Shown: in pieces, positions 26,048-35,304 of the stretch
How positions within the stretch are numbered: position 1 is the stretch's first letter
Layout: each line of letters begins with the position of its first letter
Assembly: GCA_910585815.1 (NCBI GenBank)
Contig: CAJUFJ010000013.1
Coordinates: 1 to 64,000, forward strand
Reading direction: 5' to 3'
Length of the DNA: 64,000 bases
Source of the DNA: an uncultured Oscillospiraceae bacterium
Lineage (GTDB): Bacteria; Bacillota; Clostridia; Oscillospirales; Oscillospiraceae
The notes under the pieces: generated by a model
Told to the model about the DNA's origin: nothing
The model's input: only the letters and a program-made list of their open reading frames with translations
The model's database searches: none
Translations under genes and position numbers: made by a program

Positions 26048-27310
26048 TCAGATCGCCTTGGCGTGGGCCAGCAGATACCGCTCCGCCTCGGGGTTCCACA
26101 GGCCGTTGTTGGCCTTGCAGAGCTTATCCAGCTCGGCAAAGAGGGGGTCGTCCTTCCCCTTTTCGGCAAAGTCGTCGATGGCGGTGAGGGGCAGGTCGAT
26201 GTGGTTGTAGATCAGCTTCTTGCCGCCGGGAATTTTGGGCAGGTTGCACACGGTGTCCACCACGGTGTTCAGTCCGCCGACGTGGGTGACCATGGCCGCC
26301 GGATTCAGCTTGCCGGCGTTCATCAGCTCCACCGCCTCCCGCAGGTCGTCGCTGTTGCCGCCGGAGGTGCCCACCACGTGGGTGTAGAGGTAGTGGACGT
26401 TGTACCAGTTGAACTCCGCCTTAAACTGGGAATCCGTGGGGCCGGCGAAGAAGTTGAGACAGCCGTCGTAGCCCAGGATGTCGCCGGCCTGCTCCACCAC
26501 CGGCCGGACGGGGGCAAAGCAGATCACGTCGTCATACCCGGTGCCGCCGGTGAGCTGGCGCAGGTACTCGGTGGCGTTGTCCATGCGGGTGTTGACGTAG
26601 TGCAGCTCCACGCCGCACTTTTTGGCCTCCTCCACGGTGAAAATGGACTCCGCCCGCTTCAATCTGGCGTCGTCAATGTCGGTGACCACCAGCAGGGAGG
26701 GGCGGCGGTCGTCGTTGTGGATGGCGTAGTCAATGGCGCCCAGGCCCATGGGACCCACCGAGGCCAGCAGGGCCATCTTGCCCCCCTCCTTGATGCCCAT
26801 CTCATGGACATAGGAACCCGCCTTGGTGTGATACATGGCGTGGAAGGTGCCCACCACGCAGCAGACCGGCTCGGCCAGGGAGCCGTAGAAGTAGGTGTCG
26901 GAGTGGTAGGGCAGCAGACAGTCCATGATCAGGGTCTCGATGGGGATGTTGGCGTACTGAGAGGAGCCGCCGCAGTTGGGGTAGGAGTAGCCCGGGGCCG
27001 CCTGGGAGCCCTTGTAGTAGTGGGCGGGCTGGATGACGAACTTGTCCCCCACCTTATATTTCTCTTTCCAGTTGTCCCCCACGGCGATGATGTCACCGCA
27101 GAACTCGTGGCCCACAATCACCGGGTTTTCCGCCACGTTGTCGGGCACCCGCTTGTGCTCCGCCCCCTCCAGGGCGGCCTTGTGGGTGGACATGCACACG
27201 CTGTCAGAAATGATCTTCACCTGCACGTCGTCGGGGCCCACCTCGGGCAGGGCCATCTCCTCCAGCCGCAGGTCCATCTTGCCGTAGAGCCGCACCGCTT
27301 TGGTATTCAT
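26048..27310 (-). CDS. Zinc-dependent dehydrogenase, L-sorbose-1-phosphate reductase-like
   Basis: 420 residues from the ATG at 27310 (AAGGAGGAA ribosome site); the longer frame lacks one. It is a medium-chain dehydrogenase: zinc-ligand regions SVCMSTHK and GHEFCGDI, and the nucleotide-binding turn VGPMGLGAID. The long form without the structural Cys4 zinc cluster resembles SorE-type L-sorbose-1-phosphate reductases. It would interconvert a ketose phosphate and a polyol phosphate. The substrate here is inferred only from context with the SDR and fucose genes. Confidence 0.75.
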   Translation of the reverse strand: MNTKAVRLYGKMDLRLEEMALPEVGPDDVQVKIISDSVCMSTHKAALEGAEHKRVPDNVAENPVIVGHEFCGDIIAVGDNWKEKYKVGDKFVIQPAHYYKGSQAAPGYSYPNCGGSSQYANIPIETLIMDCLLPYHSDTYFYGSLAEPVCCVVGTFHAMYHTKAGSYVHEMGIKEGGKMALLASVGPMGLGAIDYAIHNDDRRPSLLVVTDIDDARLKRAESIFTVEEAKKCGVELHYVNTRMDNATEYLRQLTGGTGYDDVICFAPVRPVVEQAGDILGYDGCLNFFAGPTDSQFKAEFNWYNVHYLYTHVVGTSGGNSDDLREAVELMNAGKLNPAAMVTHVGGLNTVVDTVCNLPKIPGGKKLIYNHIDLPLTAIDDFAEKGKDDPLFAELDKLCKANNGLWNPEAERYLLAHAKAI

Positions 27311-27366
27311 AACGCATTCCTCCTTGCTGTCGTTTTCATTTTCGCTGTAACACTTCAAGTTTCTGC

Positions 27367-27553
27367 CAAAGGCCCCTTTTGAAAGGGGCTGTCAGCCGAA
27401 GGCTGACTGAGGATTGCGTTTCGCGAAGCGAAACATACGAAGTAAACGAAGTTTTGCAAACCTTGTGTTTGCTCCGCACATTTTGGCTTCGCCAAAATAC
27501 AATCCTCCGCCCCAGTGTGCACACTGGGGCACCTCCTTTCAAAAGGAGGCTTT
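27367..27553. repeat. Type B multi-hairpin element, copy 2
   Basis: Located inside the sugar operon between the PHP gene and the zinc dehydrogenase gene. The stems read CCCCTTTTGAAAGGGG, GTTTCGCGAAGCGAAAC, TTTTGGCTTCGCCAAAA and CCCCAGTGTGCACACTGGGG. Two of them differ from copy 1 on both arms while still pairing. Confidence 0.85.
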
Positions 27554-27564
27554 CGCGTTCCTGC

Positions 27565-28746
27565 TCAGGTTCGTTTTTCCATAAGGGCCGCCCCCGTCTT
27601 CTCGTGCTCGATAAGCTTCCAGGTGGCGTCGATCAGGTTGGCAAACAGGGGATTTTCCATTGTCTTGATGACAAAGCTCTGCCGGGGGGTGTTGATATCC
27701 TCCCCGGAGACCTGGAACATGCCGTATTTCTCACACAGGCCCCGCAGCCGCTCCAGCTGGGCAGGGGTATTCCGGGTGGGCATGTAGGTCACCGCCCACA
27801 CCCCATCTTCCCGGAGACATTCAAACACATCCTCCAGGTAGTCGTCCTCGAACTTCTGGGCCTTCTTGTCCCCGGTGACGCTGTCGGCCACGTCCCCCAG
27901 GTAGGCGTAGCACAGGCAGGCGTCCACCTCCCGGCACAGCTCCACCAGCTGGGACACTTTGGGGCACTCCTCATCTGCGTCCACGTAGATTTTCCCCACA
28001 AAGGCCCCCTTGAGGATGCCCAGCAGGTCATACTCGTAGAAGGGGTATTCCACATCCTCCAGCAGGGCCCGCTGCTTGTCCGACAGGGCGATGCCCATGC
28101 CCGTCAACCGCTCTATCACAGGCTGACCCCTGCCCGTCTGCGCCACCAGCTTTTTCGCCAGGGCATACATCAGGTGTCGCTCGGTCACCCCGCCCCCCTC
28201 ATGGGCCAGGGACAGGGGGAGTACATCCCGGTCGTAGTCCAGGCCGATACCGGGCAGAAGACCATTGATATTGTCCGTCATCTTCCGGTTCCGCACGTGG
28301 CGCGCCTCCCGGTAGGGGGCAAAGAATTTGTCCAGCACCGGGATTTTGTCGTGGGGCACCGACTGGATGGTCATATAGCTGACCCCCGCCTGGTCCGGGT
28401 TGTTGGTGCGGCGGCCCTCCAGCCGGGTGCCCGCCATAGACGCCCGGCACTCCATGCCGATGGTGGCGGGCATCCCCGCCAGCTCCGCCGCCGCCAGGAA
28501 CTCCTCCGCCCCAGCGATGGAATCGTGGTCGATGATCCCCGCCGTGCACAGGCCCTCCGCCCGGGCGGCGTATACCGCCGCTGTGGGGGAGTAGGGGGAG
28601 AAGGAGTAGGTGGTGTGGATGTGGTTGTTGATGTACTCAGGCACCGCAGGGGGGAATTTCGCCTCCCCCAGCAGGGCCTTCAGGTTGGCCAGCCGCGACC
28701 CCCGGGTGGGGGCGTTGAGGCGGTTCAGAATTTCAATGTCGATCAT
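27565..28746 (-). CDS. PHP-domain metal-dependent hydrolase
   Basis: 393 residues. PHP motifs are seen: HIHTTYSFSP (about 42-51), DHDS (near 75) and a later GEDIN. PHP proteins are metal-dependent phosphoesterases or related hydrolases. The AAGGAG ribosome site overlaps the stop of the upstream SDR gene (9-bp gap), so the two are tightly coupled. A phosphatase acting on a sugar or polyol phosphate of this pathway is the natural guess, not shown. Confidence 0.8.
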   Translation of the reverse strand: MIDIEILNRLNAPTRGSRLANLKALLGEAKFPPAVPEYINNHIHTTYSFSPYSPTAAVYAARAEGLCTAGIIDHDSIAGAEEFLAAAELAGMPATIGMECRASMAGTRLEGRRTNNPDQAGVSYMTIQSVPHDKIPVLDKFFAPYREARHVRNRKMTDNINGLLPGIGLDYDRDVLPLSLAHEGGGVTERHLMYALAKKLVAQTGRGQPVIERLTGMGIALSDKQRALLEDVEYPFYEYDLLGILKGAFVGKIYVDADEECPKVSQLVELCREVDACLCYAYLGDVADSVTGDKKAQKFEDDYLEDVFECLREDGVWAVTYMPTRNTPAQLERLRGLCEKYGMFQVSGEDINTPRQSFVIKTMENPLFANLIDATWKLIEHEKTGAALMEKRT

Positions 28747-28755
28747 GTCCGCTCC

Positions 28756-29634
28756 TTACGCCAGCATGACCTGGCCGCCGGTGACGGGGATGGCCTGGCC
28801 GGTCTCATACTGCTGCTCCACGCAGTACATCACCGCCCGGGCCACGTCCAGAGGCAGACAGCCCCGGTTCATGGGCACCTTGGCCTCGTAGAAGCGGCGC
28901 ACGTCGTCCACCGTCTTGGCCCCGGGCACCTTGCCGTCCTCCAGGTACTGGACGAACAGGCCCCGCACCGGGTCGGTCCACAGGGGGCCGTCCAGGTAGT
29001 TGCCGGGGCAGATGGCGTTCACCTTGATGTTGTAGGTACACAGCTCCAGGGCAAAGCTCTGGACCAGGCCGATGGACCCGAACTTGGAGCCGGCATAGGC
29101 AAAGTTCTTGTTGGACCCCACCAGCCCCGACTTGGAGGACATGGCGACGATGTCGAACATGGCGGCCGGGTCGGCCTCGTGCTGGGCCTGCATGATGATG
29201 GCGGCGTATTTGCAGCACAGGAACAGGCCGGTGTAGTTGATGGAGGTGACAAACTCCATGTCCTTCTTTTCAAAGGTGGCCAGGGGGCCGGAGCGGACCA
29301 CGCCGGCGTTGGCCAGCATCAGGTCCAGGCCGCCGTACTTCTCCACTGTCTGGGCCACCATATTGGCCACGCTCTCCTCGTCGGAGACGTTTACCGGGAT
29401 GGCGCAGGCCCGCTCCCCCAGCTCCCCGGCCACCGTCTCGGCCAGGGGCTGGTTCATGTCGGCGATGACCACCGTGCACCCCTCTTTATACAGCTCCTCA
29501 GCGATGCCCTTGCCGAAGCCCTGGGCCGCGCCGGTAACAATGGCGATCTTTCCCGCCAGCCGTCCCGCTCCGGCGGGCCGGTCGTGGATACGCGCTTTGG
29601 CTATTTCCTGCCACTTTGTCATGTCTACGCTCAT
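28756..29634 (-). CDS. SDR-family sugar(-phosphate) dehydrogenase, SrlD/RhaD-C-like
   Basis: 292 residues. Cofactor motif TGAAQGFGKGIAEEL, the NAG motif (LANAGVV), the catalytic Ser region (MSSKSG) and YxxxK (YAGSK) are all present. It resembles sorbitol-6-phosphate 2-dehydrogenase and the dehydrogenase half of bifunctional rhamnulose-phosphate aldolases. Together with the zinc dehydrogenase it could move a keto group along a sugar phosphate chain. Start at 29634, ribosome site GAGAGGTG. Confidence 0.78.
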   Translation of the reverse strand: MSVDMTKWQEIAKARIHDRPAGAGRLAGKIAIVTGAAQGFGKGIAEELYKEGCTVVIADMNQPLAETVAGELGERACAIPVNVSDEESVANMVAQTVEKYGGLDLMLANAGVVRSGPLATFEKKDMEFVTSINYTGLFLCCKYAAIIMQAQHEADPAAMFDIVAMSSKSGLVGSNKNFAYAGSKFGSIGLVQSFALELCTYNIKVNAICPGNYLDGPLWTDPVRGLFVQYLEDGKVPGAKTVDDVRRFYEAKVPMNRGCLPLDVARAVMYCVEQQYETGQAIPVTGGQVMLA

Positions 29635-29647
29635 TGAATTGCACCTC

Positions 29648-31114
29648 TCATTTCATTAGAGCTTCCAGCTTGCGATAGGCCGCTTCCCACTCCTCCGTGT
29701 GGTTGGGGGTATAGGTGTCCACCTCCACATTGCTCCGGACGATCCGGCGCAGGCCTGTCACGTCGGGGATGTCCCCCAGAGCCATGGCCTGGGTGAGCAG
29801 GTTGCCCATGGCCGCCCCCTCGATGGGGCCGGTGACCACGGGCCGGCCGGTGGCGTCGGCCGCCATCTGGTTAAGCAGCTTGTTCTGGATGCCACCGCCC
29901 ACGATGTTCAGGGAGCGGATGGGCTCCCCCTTCATCTCCTCCAGCCCCTCCAGGGCCTTGCGGTATTTCAGGGCCAGGGACTCGTAGGCGCACCGGGCAA
30001 TCTCCCCCACCGTCTCGGGGACGGGCTGGCCTGTCCGGGCGCAGTAGTCCTGAATCTTCTTCACCATGCCGCCGCCGGCGTAGAACTCTTGGCTGTCGGT
30101 GTCGATGATGGAGCGCAGGGGGGCGGCAGAGCGGGCCTGGGTCACAATATCGTCCCAGGACAGGTCCTTCCCCTCCTTCTGCCAGTCCCGGCGGCACTCC
30201 TGGACGATCCACAGGCCGATGATGTTCTTCAGCGGCCGGAAGCCGCCCTGGATGGTGCCCTCGTTGGAGAAGCCGGAGCCCGCCCCCAGCTCCAGCACGG
30301 GGCGGTCGGTCTCCACCCCGAACAGCGACCAGGTGCCGCTGGAGCAGAAGGCAAAGCTGCCCTCTCCGGGGATGGCCGCCACCGAGGAGGCGGTGTCGTG
30401 GCTGCCCACCGCCACAAAGGCGGCGGGATTCAGGCCCAGCTCCTCGCACAGCTCGGGACGCAGGTGGCCCCGGATGGTGCCGCTGGGCTGGATCTCGGTA
30501 AAGATGTGCCGGGGCAGGCCCAGCTCGTCGATGGTGGCCCAGTCCCAGTCCCGGGCGGTGGGGTTGTAGAGCTGGGTGGTGGTGGCGATGGTGTACTCTG
30601 TCCCCGCCGCGCCGGTGAGGAAGTAGCCCAGCAGGTCGGGGGTGAGGAGCAGCTTTTCGGCGGCGGCCAGGGCGGCGTCCCCCTCCCGCTGGCGGCGGCA
30701 GAGCTGATACAGGGTGTTGAAGGTGAGGGAGGGATCGATGCCGCTGCGGGCATAGAGGGTATCCGCCGGAATTTTGGCGGTGACAGCGTCCACATCGGCC
30801 TGGACCCCCAGCCGGTAGGACCGGGGCACCCCGGCCAGGTGGCCGTTTTTGTCCAGAAGGCCGTAGTCCACCCCCCAGGTGTCGATGCCGAAGGAGTCCA
30901 GCGGGCCAAAGCCCCCCTGGCGGAAGGCCAGCAGGCCCTGCTTCAGCTGGCTGTATAGATAGGGCGTGTCCCAGTAGAACACCCCGTTCATTTCGATGTA
31001 ATTGTTCTCAAACCGGTGCAGCTCCTGCATGGTGAGCCGCTCCCCGTCAAACCGGCCCAGGATGGCCCGGCCGTTGCTGGCCCCCAGGTCGAAGGCGATC
31101 ATGTTGCGGATCAT
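29648..31114 (-). CDS. rhaB: Rhamnulokinase-type FGGY kinase (probable L-fuculokinase/rhamnulokinase)
   Basis: 488 residues, length as for RhaB. Motifs: IAFDLGASNGRAILG at the N-terminus, FGIDTWGVDYGLLD, GSHDTASSVAAIP, and the C-terminal LNIVGGGIQNKLLNQMAADAT. RhaB enzymes phosphorylate L-rhamnulose and also L-fuculose. Because the regulon has fucose isomerase and mutarotase, L-fuculose is the likelier substrate, but this is inference. The start has an AGGAGG ribosome site. Confidence 0.85.
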   Translation of the reverse strand: MIRNMIAFDLGASNGRAILGRFDGERLTMQELHRFENNYIEMNGVFYWDTPYLYSQLKQGLLAFRQGGFGPLDSFGIDTWGVDYGLLDKNGHLAGVPRSYRLGVQADVDAVTAKIPADTLYARSGIDPSLTFNTLYQLCRRQREGDAALAAAEKLLLTPDLLGYFLTGAAGTEYTIATTTQLYNPTARDWDWATIDELGLPRHIFTEIQPSGTIRGHLRPELCEELGLNPAAFVAVGSHDTASSVAAIPGEGSFAFCSSGTWSLFGVETDRPVLELGAGSGFSNEGTIQGGFRPLKNIIGLWIVQECRRDWQKEGKDLSWDDIVTQARSAAPLRSIIDTDSQEFYAGGGMVKKIQDYCARTGQPVPETVGEIARCAYESLALKYRKALEGLEEMKGEPIRSLNIVGGGIQNKLLNQMAADATGRPVVTGPIEGAAMGNLLTQAMALGDIPDVTGLRRIVRSNVEVDTYTPNHTEEWEAAYRKLEALMK

Positions 31115-31164
31115 AATTAGTCCTCCTGTTCGGAGTAAATTCGCGGGGGATGTCTCATGGAAAG

Positions 31165-31195
31165 GGCCGGCGCCGCAGAGGCTGCGGCGCCGGCC
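31165..31195 (-). terminator. Strong intercistronic hairpin after the binding-protein gene
   Basis: A perfect 13-bp GC stem GGCCGGCGCCGCA/TGCGGCGCCGGCC with a 5-nt loop lies between the binding-protein and kinase genes and has no clear U-run. Such hairpins stabilise the upstream mRNA, which fits the need for excess binding protein over kinase. Confidence 0.55.
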
Positions 31196-31242
31196 GGGAT
31201 TCGTTCAGCCTGACAATCGGTTAGGATGTTCAGTCTTCTGAA

Positions 31243-32400
31243 TTAGTCATAGACCAGCAGGGCGATCATCTCGTCGTCGATGTTGTCGGCATTGTACCAC
31301 TGAGCGCCGGTATCCACGTCGGAGACGGCCTCGCCATTGGCGGCCTTGTAGGCCATCTCAACGGCGTTGTAGCCGATCTGATAGGGGTCCTGAGTGACGG
31401 AACCATAGAACCAGCCCTGACGGACAGCGTTCTTCTGAGCGGCGCCGGCGTCGAAGCCAGCCACGACCAGGTCGGCGTAGCGGCCGCCCTCGGCCAGGTC
31501 CTCACCGTCGGAGACAGCGGCCAGGAAGCCGGTCACAGCGCCCTCGTTGGAGCAGAACACGGCGGCCAGACCCTTAACGCCCAGCAGGGAGGTGGCGGCA
31601 GTCTGCACTGCGGTGGCCTCGGTGGTGGCGGAGATCTCAACGCGGATGATGATGGCGGGGTCGGCAACCTTCTTCTCCCACAGGGTGTGGCCCTCGACGG
31701 AGACCTTGCCGGGCTGATACTTCTCAGCGATCTCGGCCATCTTGTTCACGAAGCCGGTGGTGCGGTCGGTGACGGAGGCGGACACGGCGTCCTGGGAGAT
31801 ACAGCCGATGACAACGGGCTCAGCGGAGGTGGCAGCCTGCATCTTGGCAACCAGGCCCTCGTGCTCGTTGAACTTCTCGGCGGCCAGGGCGGCGGCGGCC
31901 TCGTTGTTGGTGGCGGCGGTGGCCTTCACGGCGCCGCTGGTGTCGTCGGGCACGCCGGAGTCAAAGCCGATGACGGGGATGTTCTTCTCGGCGCACTCAG
32001 CCAGAATCTCCTTCACGGCGTCGGTGGACAGGGCAGCCAGAGCCATGGCCTTGGGGTTCTTGGCCATCTGGTCCTTGACCATGTTCACCTGCTTGTCGAT
32101 ATCGGTCTCAGAGGCGGGGCCGTCGAAGTAGATCTCAACGCCCAGGTCAGCAGCGGCGGCGTCAGCGCCTTGCTTAACGGCCTGCCAGAACTGGTGCTGG
32201 AAGCCCTTGGCCATAACGGGGATGAAGATTTTCTCGCCGTCGCCGCCGGAGGGCTGGCTGGTGCTGGAGCCGCCGGAGGGCTGGCTGCCGCTGGAAGGCT
32301 GGCCGGCGCTGGTGCCGCCCTTGTCGCCGCCGCCGCAGGCGGCGAGGGAGAGCATCATGGCCGCGGACAGGATCGCTGCAAACAGTCTTTTCTTGTTCAT
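31243..32400 (-). CDS. Sugar ABC transporter substrate-binding lipoprotein
   Basis: 385 residues. A lipoprotein signal ends at LSLAAC (Cys22), followed by a Gly/Ser/Pro-rich linker to about 52 and a type 1 periplasmic-binding (RbsB-like) domain. Extracellular, lipid-anchored. It belongs with the permease and ATPase encoded upstream in the same operon; with fucose genes on the divergent arm, L-fucose or a related 6-deoxy or pentose sugar is the expected ligand. Confidence 0.92.
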   Translation of the reverse strand: MNKKRLFAAILSAAMMLSLAACGGGDKGGTSAGQPSSGSQPSGGSSTSQPSGGDGEKIFIPVMAKGFQHQFWQAVKQGADAAAADLGVEIYFDGPASETDIDKQVNMVKDQMAKNPKAMALAALSTDAVKEILAECAEKNIPVIGFDSGVPDDTSGAVKATAATNNEAAAALAAEKFNEHEGLVAKMQAATSAEPVVIGCISQDAVSASVTDRTTGFVNKMAEIAEKYQPGKVSVEGHTLWEKKVADPAIIIRVEISATTEATAVQTAATSLLGVKGLAAVFCSNEGAVTGFLAAVSDGEDLAEGGRYADLVVAGFDAGAAQKNAVRQGWFYGSVTQDPYQIGYNAVEMAYKAANGEAVSDVDTGAQWYNADNIDDEMIALLVYD

Positions 32401-32470
32401 TACATTTCCTCCTTAAAAATTTCGGTTCGTTATCTATTAAGGGGACGATTGCGCCCCGCTTAATACCAAA

Positions 32471-33463
32471 TCAGGACTTCTTCACCCGGTTGGCCGCCTT
32501 GGTGCGCTGGATGTCCAGCAGGACGGCGCCGATGACCACCAGGCCGGTGAAGAAGGTCTGCCAGGGGGCCTGGAGGTTCAGGTTGGACAGGCCGGTTTTC
32601 AGCACGGACATGATAAACACGCCGATGAGGGTGCCCACCATGGTGCCCGAGCCGCCCGACATGGAGGTGCCGCCGATGACCACGCCGGTGATGCCGTTCA
32701 TCTCCTGGCCGTTGCCGGTGCCGGGGGTAATGGTGGTGTAGGCCGCGGCGTACATGATGCCGGACAGGCCCACAAAGATGCCGCTCAGGGTGTAGACGGC
32801 GATCTTCCAGTTGTCCACGTTGATGCCGCTGAGCCGGGCGGCCTCCTCATTGGAGCCGATGGCAAACACATAGCGGCCAAACTTGGTCTTGTGGAGGATC
32901 AGGGCGGCGATGACAAAGAAGCCGATAAGCCAGAACACACCCACAGGGAAGCCCTTTACGCCAAAGAGATCGGCCCGGATGAACACCTTCTTGAACCAGC
33001 CGCCCACGGGCTCGGTGGCGGTGGGCCAGGTCTGAGACTGCACCTTGGTGATGATGGAGCCGAAGCCCTGGCTCATCATCATGGTGCCCAGGGTAGCGAT
33101 GAAGGGGGGCAGCTTCAGCTTGGCCACCATCACGCCGTTGAGGAAGCCGAACACGGCGCCTACCAGCACAGCCACCAGCAGGGAGACAATCAGCGGGAAG
33201 TGCAGCTGCTTGAAGGTATACGCGCCCAGCAGGGCGGCGCACATCATCACGGTGCCCAGGGACAGGTCGATGCCGCCGGTGATGATGATAAAGGTGACGC
33301 CGAAGGCCATGAAGCCGATGTAGTAGCTGGATTCCAGGATGTTCTTGAAGACAGTCATGCTGAGGAATCCGTCGCCCACAACGGAGAAGAACACATACAG
33401 GATGACCAGTGCCGCCGGGGCCAGCACTTTTTGCATGTCAATCTTTTTTTCATTCAGTTTCAT
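32471..33463 (-). CDS. Sugar ABC transporter permease (RbsC family)
   Basis: 330 residues with about 8-10 hydrophobic helices. The family signature ITGGIDLSLGTVM follows the second helix and GVVIGGTSMSGGSGT lies in the last third. It overlaps the ATPase gene by 4 bp. As in ribose-type importers it would act as a homodimer. Confidence 0.92.
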   Translation of the reverse strand: MKLNEKKIDMQKVLAPAALVILYVFFSVVGDGFLSMTVFKNILESSYYIGFMAFGVTFIIITGGIDLSLGTVMMCAALLGAYTFKQLHFPLIVSLLVAVLVGAVFGFLNGVMVAKLKLPPFIATLGTMMMSQGFGSIITKVQSQTWPTATEPVGGWFKKVFIRADLFGVKGFPVGVFWLIGFFVIAALILHKTKFGRYVFAIGSNEEAARLSGINVDNWKIAVYTLSGIFVGLSGIMYAAAYTTITPGTGNGQEMNGITGVVIGGTSMSGGSGTMVGTLIGVFIMSVLKTGLSNLNLQAPWQTFFTGLVVIGAVLLDIQRTKAANRVKKS

Positions 33464-34968
33464 ACTGCTTCCTCCAGTTCACGTTTTGTGGCAAAGGTCA
33501 TAATCCGCTCCTGGGTGGCCTCGGAGATATCCAGTTCCCCGGTGACCCGGCCCTCGCACATGACCACCACCCGATCGGACATACGCAGCAGCTCGGGCAG
33601 CTCGGAGGAGATCATGATGATGGACTTGCCCTCCGCTGCCAGCTGATTCATCAGCTTGTATATCTCGCTCTTGGCGCCCACGTCAATGCCCTTGGTGGGC
33701 TCGTCAAAAATCAGCACGTCGCAGTCCCGGTGGAGCCACTTGGCGATAACCACCTTCTGCTGGTTGCCGCCGGACAGGCTGCGGATCAGGGTCTTCACCG
33801 TGGGGGTCTTGATGCGGATTTTGTCCACGTACTCGGTGGCGGCCTTGTGGATTTTGCCGTCGTCCACAAACAGGGGGCCGGACAGCTTATCCAGCGAGGG
33901 CAGGGCGGTGTTGTCGGCCACGCTCAGCCCCAGGCACAGGCCAAAGAGCTTCCGGTCCTCCGACAGATAACCGATGCCGGCGTTCACCGCGTCCTTGGGG
34001 CTGCGGATATTGACCTCCTTGCCCCGCACCCTGATGGTGCCGCTGTCCCGCCTGTCGGCGCCGCACAGCAGGCGCATGGTCTCGGTGCGTCCCGCGCCCA
34101 TCAGGCCGGCAAAGCCCAGGATCTCACCCTTGTGGAGCTTGAAGGAGACGTTTTTCACGTCCAGAGAGGTGAGGCCCTCGGCCTCCAGCACCACCTCGGC
34201 GTCCGGGGGCACGTTGGAATGGCTCTTGGGCTCCTCGTAGATCACCCGGCCCACCATCATCTGCACCACCTGGTCGATGGTGGTGTCGGCAGTGTTCACG
34301 GTGTCCACGTACTGGCCGTCCCGCATGACGGTGATCCGGTCGGTGATCTGCTTCAGCTCGTCCATGCGGTGGGATATGTAGACGATGCCCACTCCGGTGG
34401 CCTTCAGCTGGCGGATGAAGGTGAACAGGTCCTCAATCTCGCTGGCGGTAAGGGCGGTGGAGGGCTCATCCATAATGAGCACCTTGGTGTTCTGGTAGGA
34501 CAGGGCCTTAGCGATCTCCACCATCTGCTGCTTGGCCACCGTCAGCCGCTTGATCTGGGTTCTGGCGTCGATGTTCAGGTGGAGGGAGGAGAGCAGCTCC
34601 TCCGTCATCCGGTTCTGCTCCCCCTGGTTCAGGAACAGGCCCCGGCTGGGCTCCCGGCCGATGAAGATGTTTTCCGCCACCGTCAGGTCCTGCATCAGGT
34701 TCAGCTCCTGGTGGACGATGCAGATGCCCTTGCTCTGCGCGTCCCGAGGGCCTTGAATTTCGATCTCCTGGCCGAAATACTCAATGGAGCCCCCGTCCTT
34801 CTGGTAGATGCCGGTGAGAATTTTCATCAGGGTGGACTTGCCCGCCCCGTTTTCTCCCACCAGGGCCATCACTTCTCCGGCCCGCACCTCCAGGTGCGCG
34901 TTGTCCAGCGCGTGGACGCCGGGGAAGTATTTCTGGATGCCGTCCATTTTAAGGATCACTTCACCCAT
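33460..34968 (-). CDS. Sugar ABC transporter ATP-binding protein (RbsA/MglA type, double NBD)
   Basis: 502 residues with two nucleotide-binding domains. The first has LVGENGAGKSTLMKI and a degenerate signature LTVAKQQMVEIAKAL; the second has a degenerate P-loop GLMGAGRTETMRLL and a full signature LSGGNQQKVVIAKWL. This asymmetry is normal for the RbsA family. It is the first gene of the left-going sugar operon. Confidence 0.93.
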   Translation of the reverse strand: MGEVILKMDGIQKYFPGVHALDNAHLEVRAGEVMALVGENGAGKSTLMKILTGIYQKDGGSIEYFGQEIEIQGPRDAQSKGICIVHQELNLMQDLTVAENIFIGREPSRGLFLNQGEQNRMTEELLSSLHLNIDARTQIKRLTVAKQQMVEIAKALSYQNTKVLIMDEPSTALTASEIEDLFTFIRQLKATGVGIVYISHRMDELKQITDRITVMRDGQYVDTVNTADTTIDQVVQMMVGRVIYEEPKSHSNVPPDAEVVLEAEGLTSLDVKNVSFKLHKGEILGFAGLMGAGRTETMRLLCGADRRDSGTIRVRGKEVNIRSPKDAVNAGIGYLSEDRKLFGLCLGLSVADNTALPSLDKLSGPLFVDDGKIHKAATEYVDKIRIKTPTVKTLIRSLSGGNQQKVVIAKWLHRDCDVLIFDEPTKGIDVGAKSEIYKLMNQLAAEGKSIIMISSELPELLRMSDRVVVMCEGRVTGELDISEATQERIMTFATKRELEEAV

Positions 34969-35103
34969 TCCAGTTCTTCCCTCCCAATCTTAAATAAAAC
35001 TCGTCCTGCTTTCACGGCGGGCACATGTCCGCCGGTTTTCCCGTCGTTCTGTACAAATTCTGTTCTCTATTTTTAGCTTCAATCGCCAAAACCCCTACTC
35101 AAA

Positions 35104-35116
35104 ACTCGAATCGTTT
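35104..35116. promoter_or_regulatory. Imperfect LacI-type operator on the transporter arm
   Basis: ACTCGA-A-TCGTTT is an imperfect palindrome whose right half matches the perfect operator at 35279-35291. It lies about 45 bp downstream of the predicted transporter-operon start, where a bound repressor would block elongation. Confidence 0.5.
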
Positions 35117-35162
35117 CGTTTTTTGGGGGTAATTTTGGGCCGTTTTCTCTGTTCGGTTTCCT

Positions 35163-35191
35163 ATTATAATAGACTTCCGCACAAATTGCAA
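35163..35191 (-). promoter_or_regulatory. Promoter of the transporter-kinase operon
   Basis: Minus strand TTGCAA (35191-35186), 17-bp spacer, perfect TATAAT (35168-35163). It would drive the eight-gene operon from the ABC ATPase to the FGGY kinase. The 336-bp gap 34969-35304 holds only this promoter, the lacI promoter and two operators. Confidence 0.68.
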
Positions 35192-35214
35192 GTTATTTTT
35201 TATAAATTTTTGTA

Positions 35215-35243
35215 TTGACAGCACAAAGCTTTTTCTATATCAT
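35215..35243 (+). promoter_or_regulatory. Promoter of lacI-fucI-fucU
   Basis: TTGACA (35215-35220), 17-bp spacer, TATCAT (35238-35243). The regulator ATG lies 62 bp after the -10 element, with the operator 35279-35291 in between. Confidence 0.7.
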
Positions 35244-35278
35244 AAAAGGAGCGCAAGCAAAACAGAGTTTTTTACGCG

Positions 35279-35291
35279 AAACGATTCGTTT
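35279..35291. promoter_or_regulatory. Perfect LacI-type operator AAACGATTCGTTT
   Basis: AAACGA and TCGTTT are perfect inverted 6-bp halves around one base, the geometry used by many LacI-family regulators. It lies between the lacI promoter and its ribosome site, implying autoregulation together with fucI and fucU. Confidence 0.65.
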
Positions 35292-35304
35292 TCGGGGAGG
35301 TTAT

